From: Chloroflexota bacterium
Lineage (GTDB): Bacteria > Chloroflexota > Anaerolineae > Aggregatilineales > Phototrophicaceae
Assembly: GCA_026706395.1 (NCBI GenBank)
Contig: JAPOYU010000090.1
Span: forward strand, 382-30,815
Length of the DNA stretch: 30,434 bases
Direction of reading: 5' to 3'
Part shown: piece after piece, positions 17,165 through 24,304 of the stretch
How the letters are laid out: every line of letters starts with the position of its first letter
Numbering within the stretch: the stretch's first letter is position 1
Program-made: the position numbers and the translations under genes
The notes under the pieces: model-generated
What the model saw: only the letters and a program-made list of their open reading frames with translations
Databases searched by the model: none
What the model was told of the DNA's origin: nothing

Positions 17165-17172
17165 TCACCTTT
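17165..17172 (-). promoter_or_regulatory. Ribosome binding site of LLM gene overlapping glgC stop
   Basis: AAAGGTGA on the minus strand, where TGA is the glgC stop codon and AGG lies 6 bases before the LLM ATG. This arrangement couples translation of the two genes. Confidence 0.65.
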
Positions 17173-18439
17173 GCCTTTGTATACGTGATGAAAACTCTAC
17201 GTCGCTGCCGGCCGGCACCGTCAAATCGCTGAAGCGCGCGAAACTCTCATGGGTGCAATCCGAACCCACGACCGAGCCCGCGCCAATAGTGAATTCCGGC
17301 GGGATGCGCGCATTCTTGCCCACACTTGTGATTTTCAAATCACCCATATCTTGCCAAAATCCCACCCTCGCGTTCTTGCCGATGACCGCAATCTTGTCCA
17401 CCAAGGCCCGCTCGACATGCGCCCCGGACTCAATGTAGGCGTCGTTCAGGATCACCGATTCACGAATCACCGCTCCCGGACCGACAAAGACGCCCGGTGA
17501 AAGCACCGAGCGCTCAATCATCGCGCCGGCTCCAATGACCGAACCGTCGGTTATCATACTGTCGACTATGCGAGTATCCGCGCCAATGCGCACCGGCGGC
17601 CGTTCTTCGCTGCGGGTATGGATCACCCAAGTGCGATCATTCAGATTCAGGGAGGGCGGGCTCGAAAGCAAATCCATATGCGCTTCCCAGTAGGCGTCGA
17701 TCGTTCCGACGTCTATCCAGTAGCCGCCATAGGGGTAAGCGAAGATGTTCATGTTCGCCGCCACCATCTTGGGCAGTATATTCTTGCCGAAATCGTGCTC
17801 GGAGTCCGCATCATCCTGGTCTTCAGCCAGCACGCGCTCCAGCACCGAATAATCGAATACATATACCCCCATATTGGCCAGGTTTCCCGGCGGCGCTTGC
17901 GGTTTCTCGACAAACTCAACGACTCGATAGTCCTTGTCGGTGTCGACTATGCCAAAGCGGCTCGCCTCGTCCAAAGGCACCCTTATCGTACAGACCGTCG
18001 CGTCTGCGCCCTTGTCCCGGTGATATTGCACCAGCATGTCGTAATCCATCTCATAGATATGATCGCCGGATAAGATCAAGACGAACTCGGGCCGGCCCTG
18101 CCGCACGAAGTTAAGATTCTGCGCCACCGCGTCGGCCGTCCCGGCATACCAATCCGTATCGAAGCTCCCCTGAAATGGCTGCAGCAAGCGCACACCGCCG
18201 GTGAACGACCGGTCCAGATCCCAGGGACGACCGCGGCGTATGTGATCGTTGAGACTATGCGGGCGATATTGCGTCAAGACCAGCACGTCAAAAACGTTGG
18301 AATTGACGCAATTGCTCAGCGCGAAATCAATGATGCGATACTTGCCGCCAAAGGGTACAGCCGGCTTGGCGCGCTTGATCGTCAAGACACCTAATCGCGT
18401 ACCTTTCCCGCCTGCCAATATCACCGCCTTTATCTTCAC
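17165..18439 (-). CDS. glgC: Glucose-1-phosphate adenylyltransferase
   Basis: Makes ADP-glucose from ATP and glucose-1-phosphate, the committed step of bacterial glycogen synthesis. The 424-residue protein starts with the nucleotidyltransferase loop AVILAGGKGTRLG, followed by KPAVPFGGKYRIIDFALSN. It then has the LSGDHIYEMDY metal/substrate motif (near 130-140) and VEFVEKP (near 178). The C-terminal 130 residues are a left-handed beta-helix with hexapeptide repeats, the regulatory half of the enzyme. It starts with GTG at 18439 behind a long purine run (GAGAGGGGGT). It lies 51 bases after glgA and directly before the LLM gene, forming a glgA-glgC-LLM unit. Allosteric effector specificity cannot be read by eye. 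Confidence 0.96.
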   Translation of the reverse strand: MKIKAVILAGGKGTRLGVLTIKRAKPAVPFGGKYRIIDFALSNCVNSNVFDVLVLTQYRPHSLNDHIRRGRPWDLDRSFTGGVRLLQPFQGSFDTDWYAGTADAVAQNLNFVRQGRPEFVLILSGDHIYEMDYDMLVQYHRDKGADATVCTIRVPLDEASRFGIVDTDKDYRVVEFVEKPQAPPGNLANMGVYVFDYSVLERVLAEDQDDADSEHDFGKNILPKMVAANMNIFAYPYGGYWIDVGTIDAYWEAHMDLLSSPPSLNLNDRTWVIHTRSEERPPVRIGADTRIVDSMITDGSVIGAGAMIERSVLSPGVFVGPGAVIRESVILNDAYIESGAHVERALVDKIAVIGKNARVGFWQDMGDLKITSVGKNARIPPEFTIGAGSVVGSDCTHESFARFSDLTVPAGSDVEFSSRIQRQR

Positions 18440-18490
18440 ACGCTACCCCCTCTCCCGCGACAACCTCGACAGTTGTCCAATCAACAGCGC

Positions 18491-19960
18491 TCAAGAAGCT
18501 CGGCTCAAGGCCTTCCCCGCTGCCCGCTCATAGAGCTCGACATATTCACCGGCGCTCTTGTGCCAACTGAAGTCCGTCTTCATGCCGCGCTCCTGCATAC
18601 GCTGCCAGGCATCGGGCCGCCCTTCATATACATCCAAAGCCCAATGGAGCGTCCCTTCGACCGCTCCCGCCTCTTGCCAACTGAACAAGAAACCGGTGCC
18701 TGAATCGGCATCGGCGTTGTCGTAGTTGATGACCGTATCCGCTAGACCGCCGGTTTCACGCGCCAGCGGCAGCGCGCCATAGCGCATCGCAATCATCTGA
18801 CCCATGCCACAAGGCTCGAAATGGCTCGGCATCAAGAAGATATCACAGCCGGCGTAGATCTGCTGCGCCAAAGCGCCATCGAATTGAAGAAAGGCCGTCG
18901 CCTTGTCTCCATAATCCTGATCCAGTTGCCAAAACGCCCGCTCAATTTCGGCCTCGCCCGTGCCGAGCACGACCAATTGCGCATCGCGCGCGCCCAGCAC
19001 ATTGCGCAGGGCCGGCAGCGCCATGTCGAATCCCTTCTGCGCCGCCAGCCGGCTCACCACGCCAACGAGCGGCGTTTTCTCCCGCACCGGCAACCGAGAG
19101 TAAGACTGCAGATGGTTTTTGTTCGCCGCCCGCTCCCTGACGAAACAATCCGCATCATAATTGCTTGTCAGCTTCGGGTCCGTGGCCGGATCCCACAACT
19201 CGCAGTCCAGTCCATTAAGAATGCCGCGCAAATCAGCCGATCGCCGCTCGATCAGCGGAGCCAACTCGTAACCGGCGTAGGCATACTTGATTTCCTCCGC
19301 ATAGCGCGGGCTTACCGTCGCAATTGCATCGCTGTAGGCGATCCCGATGCCCAAGAGATTGTCCGTCAAGTCCAACTCGGTCAAGTCGGGATGATGCCGT
19401 CCGTGTATACCTGCATGCCACAGGAACCCGCCGGCGTGATTCCCCTGGTAAGCAGTATTGTGGATGTTGATCACGCTCGCCAGCGATGCCCATAGCTTGT
19501 CTGAACCGTGCTCCTGTATCATGAATGGCAGCAGGCTCGTGTGCCAATCATTTACATGCGCACAGTCGGGAAACCAGCCTGCCCGCTGCTCCAACTCGTA
19601 CAAGGTTGCCATCAGCGCCTGATTGAAATAGATGAAACGCTTCATATCCCAAGTCCAGTCGCTGTACACGTCTCCTTCCAGGCCGAAATACGGCGGCGAC
19701 TGCAGCAAATAAAAGGGCAGGCCCTGATACTCACAGGCGAACAAAGTGACGCTATTCGCGCCGAGTCCATGGGCGAATTCGAAACTGAACATCGGCTCGA
19801 TGCCAAAATGAGAATGGTCGATGAAACCATAGCCGGGCAAGATGACGCGCGCGTCCAAACCCGCTCGGCGCAGCGCCGCCGGCAAGGAGCCTACGACATC
19901 CGCCATGCCCCCTACTTTGGCGAATGGCACAGCCTCGGCGCTAGCCAGCAACACCTTCAT
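18491..19960 (-). CDS. glgA: Glycogen synthase, GT5
   Basis: Transfers glucose from ADP-glucose to the end of a growing alpha-1,4-glucan. The protein has about 489 residues with a GT-B fold. The N-terminal domain has AEAVPFAKVGGMADVVGSLP with the ADP-glucose-binding KVGG (near residue 16), and HVNDWHTSLLP near 140. The C-terminal domain has GVVSRLAAQKGFD (near 300), the FEPCGMGQM catalytic-loop segment (near 380) and a TGGLADTV end. The start is uncertain: ATG 19960 gives the usual family N-terminus (MKVLLASAE); ATG 19975 is 5 codons earlier; a TTG at 20059 would precede a likely -10 box at 20000-20005 and is unlikely. None has an ideal ribosome site. It heads the glgA-glgC-LLM unit and is divergent from the LysM gene. 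Confidence 0.95.
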   Translation of the reverse strand: MKVLLASAEAVPFAKVGGMADVVGSLPAALRRAGLDARVILPGYGFIDHSHFGIEPMFSFEFAHGLGANSVTLFACEYQGLPFYLLQSPPYFGLEGDVYSDWTWDMKRFIYFNQALMATLYELEQRAGWFPDCAHVNDWHTSLLPFMIQEHGSDKLWASLASVINIHNTAYQGNHAGGFLWHAGIHGRHHPDLTELDLTDNLLGIGIAYSDAIATVSPRYAEEIKYAYAGYELAPLIERRSADLRGILNGLDCELWDPATDPKLTSNYDADCFVRERAANKNHLQSYSRLPVREKTPLVGVVSRLAAQKGFDMALPALRNVLGARDAQLVVLGTGEAEIERAFWQLDQDYGDKATAFLQFDGALAQQIYAGCDIFLMPSHFEPCGMGQMIAMRYGALPLARETGGLADTVINYDNADADSGTGFLFSWQEAGAVEGTLHWALDVYEGRPDAWQRMQERGMKTDFSWHKSAGEYVELYERAAGKALSRAS

Positions 19961-19999
19961 GTGATTGAACCACATCCTGCCGATATCAGACCGACCGCG

Positions 20000-20005
20000 A
20001 TTGTA
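20000..20005 (-). promoter_or_regulatory. Candidate -10 element of glgA
   Basis: TACAAT on the minus strand, five of six to consensus, about 40 bases upstream of the ATG at 19960. No good -35 is visible at the usual distance. Confidence 0.3.
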
Positions 20006-20048
20006 GCTTATCATCCCCCCAATAGATACATTCAGCTGCCCATCCGCG

Positions 20049-20077
20049 TTGCCCGCCAAACGCGGCTATGCTAGTAT
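20049..20077 (+). promoter_or_regulatory. Promoter of the LysM/lamin-tail gene
   Basis: TTGCCC (20049-20054), 17-base spacer ending TGC, TAGTAT (20072-20077): a sigma-70-type promoter with an extended -10. Leader to the ATG at 20111 is about 27 bases. Confidence 0.6.
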
Positions 20078-20110
20078 TCCATTGTCGCGACACAAGACTC
20101 GAGAAATGAA

Positions 20111-21058
20111 ATGATCCAACGGCAGCGCCCAGAACGACAATTGAACGTCGTCCCGCAGCTTGTCTTTCTCACACTTACCTTTATGGCAGCCGTCAGCGGC
20201 GCCTATCTCGCGCTTCAACTTTTCACTGCTCAGAACGAAGGCAGTCAGGTACCGCAAATCATCACCGTGGAAGTGATCATCACCGCCACGCCCTTGCCGA
20301 CCAAGTACGCCACCGCCGCGCCCGACGGCGCCCAGCGCGCGCAAGTTGACCTGCCCGCCGATATCGCTGCCGAAGCCAGAGATGGTCAAACTGGCGCCAT
20401 TGATCCCAATGCCCTCGGCGCCCGCGATGTCGCCATCAGCACGCCAACCGTCTCCATTGCCGGTGGACCGGTAATCAACTCCGCCTGCGAGTTCTACACG
20501 GTCTTGGCCGGTGACTCCGCCTATTTCATCGCGCTCCGCAAGAACGTCGAATTGGATGAGCTATTGCGGGTTAACGGTATGACCGTTGATAGCGCCCCAA
20601 ATTTGCAAATTGGCCAGCGACTGCTGATCCCGCACCCCGGTTGCCGCATTAACCAAAGCACGGGCGAGCCTATACCGGTCGCGCTCGCTGACACCGCGAC
20701 TCCAGCCGCGGCCGCTACCAGCACGCCGGTCACAGCGCAATTCGAGATTGTCGCAGCCGAAGGCCTGGGGGACATCACTGCCGAAGCCATTCGCCTCCAG
20801 AACAATGGCGATACCATTAACATAAGTGATTGGACGCTGTCCGGTTCAAGCGGCAACACGTTCACCTTCTACAATATGCTGCTCTTCCCACAGACCAGCT
20901 TCGTCCTATACACTCGCAGCGGAACGGCAACGGCCGACGCGCGCTTCTGGGACCGGCAGGAAAGCGTCTGGGAGCCCGGCGAGGATTTGACAATTCGCGA
21001 CGCCCAGGGGCGCGTCCTACAGAGGCTGACCCTACCCCTCCCCGAAACCGACGCCTAG
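20111..21058 (+). CDS. Membrane-anchored LysM and lamin-tail-domain protein
   Basis: Surface protein of 315 residues. A cytoplasmic basic start is followed by one membrane helix (about 15-38). A Thr/Pro/Ala linker beginning VEVIITATPLPT follows. Residues about 126-182 are a LysM peptidoglycan-binding module (YTVLAGDSAYFIALRKNV, NLQIGQRLLIP) framed by two cysteines that could form a disulphide. A second TP-rich spacer (about 190-207) leads to a lamin-tail-like Ig fold (about 208-310; LQNNGDTINISDWTLSG, VWEPGEDLTIRDAQGR). Both domains are non-catalytic, so it is probably a wall-binding adhesion or anchoring protein. It is divergent from glgA and 28 bases before the DUF1992 gene, with which it may be co-transcribed. 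Confidence 0.85.
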   Translation: MIQRQRPERQLNVVPQLVFLTLTFMAAVSGAYLALQLFTAQNEGSQVPQIITVEVIITATPLPTKYATAAPDGAQRAQVDLPADIAAEARDGQTGAIDPNALGARDVAISTPTVSIAGGPVINSACEFYTVLAGDSAYFIALRKNVELDELLRVNGMTVDSAPNLQIGQRLLIPHPGCRINQSTGEPIPVALADTATPAAAATSTPVTAQFEIVAAEGLGDITAEAIRLQNNGDTINISDWTLSGSSGNTFTFYNMLLFPQTSFVLYTRSGTATADARFWDRQESVWEPGEDLTIRDAQGRVLQRLTLPLPETDA

Positions 21059-21076
21059 CACACGGTTTCGGTGAAT

Positions 21077-21080
21077 GGAG
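21077..21080 (+). promoter_or_regulatory. Ribosome binding site deciding the DUF1992 start
   Basis: GGAG lies 6 bases before the ATG at 21087. The in-frame ATG at 21075 overlaps this site and has none of its own. Confidence 0.55.
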
Positions 21081-21086
21081 CGAATC

Positions 21087-21563
21087 ATGGACAAATGGCG
21101 TCGAATCGTCGATCACCTGATCACAGATGCCATCGGCGATGGAGATGTATCCCACCTCCCCAACGCGGGGAAGCCGCTAAAGCTGGCTGAAGACGCGCAC
21201 ACCCCTGAGGACCGGCGCGCCGCTTTCAAGATCATGCAAGATCATCACGTCGTGCCGGACTGGATTACCGAAGGGAAATTACTCGAGACCGCCGAAGCTG
21301 ACCTGCGCGCTGAGTTGACAGCGCGAGCGCAACGCTTCCGGCGCGAGTCGCAAGCGGCTCGCTCGGCGGATCATGCCGCGAGCATACGGGAGCGATGGAC
21401 TGGTTTTCTGGCGGAGTTTAGCGAAGGCGTCGAACGGCACAATCACAAGGCGCTTACGTTCAATCTAAAACTGCCGAAGGGCATCCCGCATAAGCCGATA
21501 CTGGGCGTCGACGCGTTGATAGCAGCTGCCCTGGAAGAAGCTGAAAAACGAAAGCAGCGCTAG
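21087..21563 (+). CDS. DUF1992 (DnaJ-C28-like conserved domain) protein
   Basis: A 158-residue soluble protein matching the DUF1992 family, named for the conserved region of eukaryotic DNAJC28 but without a J domain. Visible hallmarks are the N-terminal helix followed by LPNAGKPLKL (residues about 25-34), the AAFKIMQDHHVVPDWI segment (about 47-62), then a long charged helical stretch and a C-terminal KLPKGIPHKP motif. Bacterial members are small and of unknown function. There is no signal peptide or membrane segment. The stop is only 3 bases from the stop of the convergent tatA gene, so the two transcripts must read into each other or terminate in each other's coding region. Confidence 0.85.
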   Translation: MDKWRRIVDHLITDAIGDGDVSHLPNAGKPLKLAEDAHTPEDRRAAFKIMQDHHVVPDWITEGKLLETAEADLRAELTARAQRFRRESQAARSADHAASIRERWTGFLAEFSEGVERHNHKALTFNLKLPKGIPHKPILGVDALIAAALEEAEKRKQR

Positions 21564-21566
21564 GCG

Positions 21567-21749
21567 CTAAGTAGTTTCGGCCTGCTCAGCCTCTTCGCTT
21601 TTGCCTTTGGCGCCTTTTTGCAAGCCCTTGCGGAAGTTCGCCACCGCCGAGCCCAACTCGCCGCCGATGCGGGATACCCGCCCCACACCGAAGAGCAGAA
21701 TAACGATTGCAAGAATGATAAGAAGTTCAGTTCCCCCAAGGCTACCCAT
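21567..21749 (-). CDS. tatA: Sec-independent translocase subunit TatA
   Basis: Pore-forming component of the twin-arginine export system, which moves folded proteins across the membrane. It has 60 residues: a short polar start (GSLGGTE), one membrane helix (about 8-21, LLIILAIVILLFGV), the FG hinge, then an amphipathic helix GRVSRIGGELGSAVANFRKG and a charged tail. This is the standard TatA/TatE layout and length. TatB-like function cannot be excluded in bacteria with a single TatA-type protein. No tatC is in the window. The ATG at 21749 is fixed by GAGGAGG 6 bases upstream; an ATG 15 bases earlier overlaps that site. An extended -10 promoter is at 21788-21815. Confidence 0.93.
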   Translation of the reverse strand: MGSLGGTELLIILAIVILLFGVGRVSRIGGELGSAVANFRKGLQKGAKGKSEEAEQAETT

Positions 21750-21755
21750 GAGCGG

Positions 21756-21762
21756 CCTCCTC
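21756..21762 (-). promoter_or_regulatory. Ribosome binding site of tatA
   Basis: GAGGAGG on the minus strand, 6 bases before the ATG at 21749; near-perfect Shine-Dalgarno that decides the start. Confidence 0.75.
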
Positions 21763-21787
21763 ATATCGTATTCGGAATCTCAGGCAC

Positions 21788-21815
21788 ATTGTAGCACGGT
21801 TTGACAATTTATCGA
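21788..21815 (-). promoter_or_regulatory. Promoter of tatA
   Basis: Minus strand TCGATA (21815-21810), 16-base spacer ending TGC, TACAAT (21793-21788). Extended -10 with a four-of-six -35. It lies about 90 bases from the divergent promoter at 21879. Confidence 0.55.
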
Positions 21816-21878
21816 CACGGAATATCGCGACCGAGCCTTGCAGCGTCCGCCAGCATCGACGTAGGCCCCCCGCCGCCA

Positions 21879-21887
21879 TGCTATACT
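21879..21887 (+). promoter_or_regulatory. Extended -10 promoter of the CNB/bPH2 gene
   Basis: TGC followed by TATACT (21882-21887); the -35 region is GC-rich and does not match, so recognition would rely on the extended -10. Leader to the ATG at 21922 is about 28 bases. Confidence 0.45.
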
Positions 21888-21921
21888 GAACCAAGCGCCA
21901 GCGCATAACGAGACAGCAGTG

Positions 21922-23772
21922 ATGCCGGATGAAGCCACCCTGGGGCGTATACCGCTCTTTGCTCGCTTGAGCGATTCCCAGCGACAGATCATTGCCGCGG
22001 CTATGGAGCAGCGCAGCTACCACGCCGGCGATAATATCTTCGTGCAAGGCACGCCAGTTGACGGCATGGTTGTCTTGGTCTCCGGTCAAGCCGTCCTGTT
22101 CAGCGCGAATGCCGACGGCAGCCAGACGCCCTTGGCGACCCTCGTCGCCGGCCAAAGCATCAACCATGAAGCGCTCTTCGACGAAGCGCTGCAATCCGCC
22201 ACCTTGCGCGCTGCCCAGCCGTGCACCGTGCGCAAACTTAGGCGATCGGCCTTCCACCAGCTGCTTGCGCAGCAGCCCGACTTGCGCTCCGCCTTCGAAG
22301 TCACACCGGACGAGCCCGACGCCTTGCAAATCCATCCGCGCTTCGCGGAACAGCGCGAGGATGAAGAAATCCTCATTCAGACGCATCGCCATTGGTGGTC
22401 CTTCGTCAGGACGGCCTGGCTGCCTTTGATCCTTATGCCGGCGATGTGGGTCGCTGCGGTCCTGGTCGAAGCGCAGGTCCTGACCATCGCCTTGCTCGTT
22501 CTTTCGGCGGCTCTGCCGGGCCTCGGGCTGATCTATTTCTATCTCGAATGGCGCAACGACTCCGTCATCGTCACCGACCAGCGGATCATCCGCATCACGC
22601 GGACGATCCTCGCCCTGCACAGACAGGTCACGCAAGTGGGCATGGAAAGCATCCACGAGATCAACTTCGACATTCCGCCCTACGATCTCTTCGCTCGCCT
22701 CTTTCGCTACGGCACGGTGATCGTGAAGACGGCCGGCGCGCAAGGCAACCTGGAACTGCCGCTGATGCCCAATCCGGAAAGGTTCCAGAAGCTGATCATG
22801 GAAGACCGGCAATACTTCGAGAACCGCCAGGCGCAGCGCCATCAAAAGCTCGTCCGCGCCGAGATGCAGCGCTGGCTTGCCGGAGAATCCGCCGAAGACG
22901 ACAGTGCTGCGGCCGCCGACGGTCCGCCGCGCCCCCTGCCCGGCAGCAAGGGCTATCTCAGCACAAAAATTGTGATGAGCAATGGCGATATTGTTTATCG
23001 CAAGCATATCAGCGTCTGGGCGCAGCACACCGCGCTGCCGCTCCTGGCGATTCTGATCGGTCTCGCCGCCCTGATACTCACCTTCACCCTCATCAGTCCC
23101 GACATACGAATCGTCACCTTCCCCGCTTCCATGGTGGCGCTGCTCGCCGGCTTTCTCACCTACTACTGGCTGGATTGGGATTGGCGCAACGATGTCTATA
23201 TCATCTCTGACGATATCATCACACTGGTGCACAAGCGGCCGTTCTTCTTGCAGAACCTGCGTGATCAAATCCTCGTCGAGCGCATCGACAATGTCGAATC
23301 GGAGTCGACTGGCCTTTTCGCCGCGCTGATGAAATACGGCAATGTGAGCATGTCCTTAGTCGGCGCCGATGAGCCGAAACGCTTTGTCAAAGTCCCGAAT
23401 CCGCAGGCGATCCAGCAGGAGATTTCGCGGCGGCAGCACAAGAAATCCCAGCGCCGCGCTCACTATGACGCGATGCAGCAGCAGCACATGTTGGGTGAAT
23501 ACCTTGGCATTTCGCCGGCGGCAACTGACAGCAAAACGACGGCAGATGGCGGCAAAATGACGGTTGTCGGCGGCAATTCGGCCGGCAACAGCCAGATCTC
23601 GCCAAGCGCCGCCGCCACGGGGACGATACGAGCAGCACAGAACACGGACCGCAATCGACCGTCCCGCCTGCCAGAGAAATCCCTCCCGCCGATTCAGCCG
23701 GGTTCAAACCCAGATTTTGACCCCAAGAGCAGCCGGCGTCCGCAGCGCTTTCGCCCGGACGGCGAGGTCTAG
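21922..23772 (+). CDS. Cyclic-nucleotide-binding-like protein with two membrane bPH2 modules
   Basis: A 616-residue membrane protein of unknown function. Residues 10-125 are a CNB/CAP_ED beta-barrel (IPLFARLSDSQRQIIAAAM, then AGDNIFVQGTPVDGMVVLVSG). In the phosphate-binding cassette Glu83 is present (INHEALF), but the Arg that normally contacts the cyclic phosphate is not at the expected place (QSATLR), so nucleotide binding is doubtful. Residues about 148-295 are a bPH2/YdbS-like module: two membrane helices (165-183, 186-207), then YLEWRNDSVIVTDQRIIRI and a PH-like barrel. Residues about 355-500 repeat the same plan (two helices at 368-391 and 396-416, then WLDWDWRNDVYIISDDIIT). The last 110 residues are polar low-complexity sequence. 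The ATG at 21922 is preferred to the GTG one codon earlier. It may act as a membrane scaffold or sensor. Confidence 0.8.
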   Translation: MPDEATLGRIPLFARLSDSQRQIIAAAMEQRSYHAGDNIFVQGTPVDGMVVLVSGQAVLFSANADGSQTPLATLVAGQSINHEALFDEALQSATLRAAQPCTVRKLRRSAFHQLLAQQPDLRSAFEVTPDEPDALQIHPRFAEQREDEEILIQTHRHWWSFVRTAWLPLILMPAMWVAAVLVEAQVLTIALLVLSAALPGLGLIYFYLEWRNDSVIVTDQRIIRITRTILALHRQVTQVGMESIHEINFDIPPYDLFARLFRYGTVIVKTAGAQGNLELPLMPNPERFQKLIMEDRQYFENRQAQRHQKLVRAEMQRWLAGESAEDDSAAAADGPPRPLPGSKGYLSTKIVMSNGDIVYRKHISVWAQHTALPLLAILIGLAALILTFTLISPDIRIVTFPASMVALLAGFLTYYWLDWDWRNDVYIISDDIITLVHKRPFFLQNLRDQILVERIDNVESESTGLFAALMKYGNVSMSLVGADEPKRFVKVPNPQAIQQEISRRQHKKSQRRAHYDAMQQQHMLGEYLGISPAATDSKTTADGGKMTVVGGNSAGNSQISPSAAATGTIRAAQNTDRNRPSRLPEKSLPPIQPGSNPDFDPKSSRRPQRFRPDGEV

Positions 23773-23799
23773 ATTTCCCCGCGTCAACCCTTCCGCTGC

Positions 23800-23818
23800 G
23801 TCGCCCCTACAAGGCTTG
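23800..23818 (-). repeat. Dispersed intergenic repeat, copy 1
   Basis: GTCGCCCCTACAAGGCTTG on the plus strand. It matches the copy at 30241-30259 at 17 of 19 positions, and shares the CGCCCCT core with the copy at 23885-23910. It resembles the short GTAGGGGCGA-type intergenic repeats I associate with Chloroflexota genomes; that association is from memory. Confidence 0.5.
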
Positions 23819-23884
23819 ATTGGTATTACGACGGCGCGTTCGGAGAGGGTCTGAGCCCATGCAGCGCTCTTGCTGCGCGGTTGC

Positions 23885-23910
23885 GGGCGACTCACAGAGC
23901 CGCCCCTGCA
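23885..23910 (-). repeat. Dispersed intergenic repeat, copy 2 (palindromic)
   Basis: Nine-base arms GGGCGACTC (23885-23893) and GAGCCGCCC (23897-23905) with one mismatch and a 3-base loop ACA, followed by CTGCA. It is the same GCAGGGGCG-type element as copies 1 and 3 when read on the minus strand. Confidence 0.45.
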
Positions 23911-24049
23911 GGTTTCGATGCGATAGACGATGGAATATCGCCGGGTCCTTATCGTAAAGGGAGGTGAATGCCGGACGGTGTAATGGTTGCTGCAAAGGGA
24001 CGAAGCGCGATTGCCGCGCGATTTGCAGACATATTGCGGTTTTGTGAGC

Positions 24050-24088
24050 GTTTTATTGGAAAGCGAACATTTTTTTGTCCAATAAAAC
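24050..24088. repeat. 11-bp perfect inverted repeat
   Basis: GTTTTATTGGA (24050-24060) and TCCAATAAAAC (24078-24088) around a 17-base loop that contains seven T. It is AT-rich in a GC-rich region. The T run lies inside the loop, not after the stem, so it is not a standard terminator. Confidence 0.65.
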
Positions 24089-24185
24089 CCCGGTCGCGTC
24101 TCCGCTGGCGCGGTCTGATTGGGCGTATATTCGGTTGTTAAGGCGCAGGTGGAATCAGTGTAGCACAGATGGCGAATGTATAGGT

Positions 24186-24197
24186 GAACAAATGTTC
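24186..24197. promoter_or_regulatory. LexA-type box (GAAC-N4-GTTC)
   Basis: GAACAAATGTTC is a perfect palindromic match to the Gram-positive-type LexA consensus GAAC-N4-GTTC, including purines and pyrimidine in the centre as in the fuller CGAACRNRYGTTYG-like form. No gene starts just downstream on either strand, so its role is unclear and it may be chance. Confidence 0.35.
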
Positions 24198-24304
24198 GCG
24201 CATTGAGTAAACTGGTCCATGAGATCTGATGCGGCGGTTTGGGCGGGGCAGGGATAAGCTTGAAGCAGGCGACAGTCAATCAGTCCCACAACAGCGGACA
24301 AGCC

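Larger units (their letters stand above)
23773..24304. other. Intergenic gap between convergent genes, with repeats
   Basis: A 532-base stretch between two converging stops. I see no credible gene. It holds two copies of a short dispersed repeat (23800-23818, 23885-23910), an 11-bp inverted repeat (24050-24088), a LexA-type palindrome (24186-24197) and a run of seven T (24070-24076). One minus-strand frame (24279-23704) is open but lacks a recognisable motif, has many Cys/Arg residues and runs into the CNB gene, so I treat it as chance. Confidence 0.6.

Noticed and set aside
21742..23268. A 508-residue minus-strand frame opposite the CNB/bPH2 gene
   Set aside because: Very rich in Gly/Arg/Asp/Gln without hydrophobic core pattern; the plus-strand frame has clear domains and membrane helices.
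24050..24088. Bidirectional rho-independent terminator for the convergent genes
   Set aside because: The stem is AT-rich and the T run is in the loop rather than after the stem; it is also about 280 bases from one stop and 220 from the other.
23704..24279. A 191-residue minus-strand frame in the gap, downstream of the LexA-like box
   Set aside because: No family resemblance, many scattered Cys and Arg, contains the palindromic repeats, and overlaps the end of a well-supported gene.
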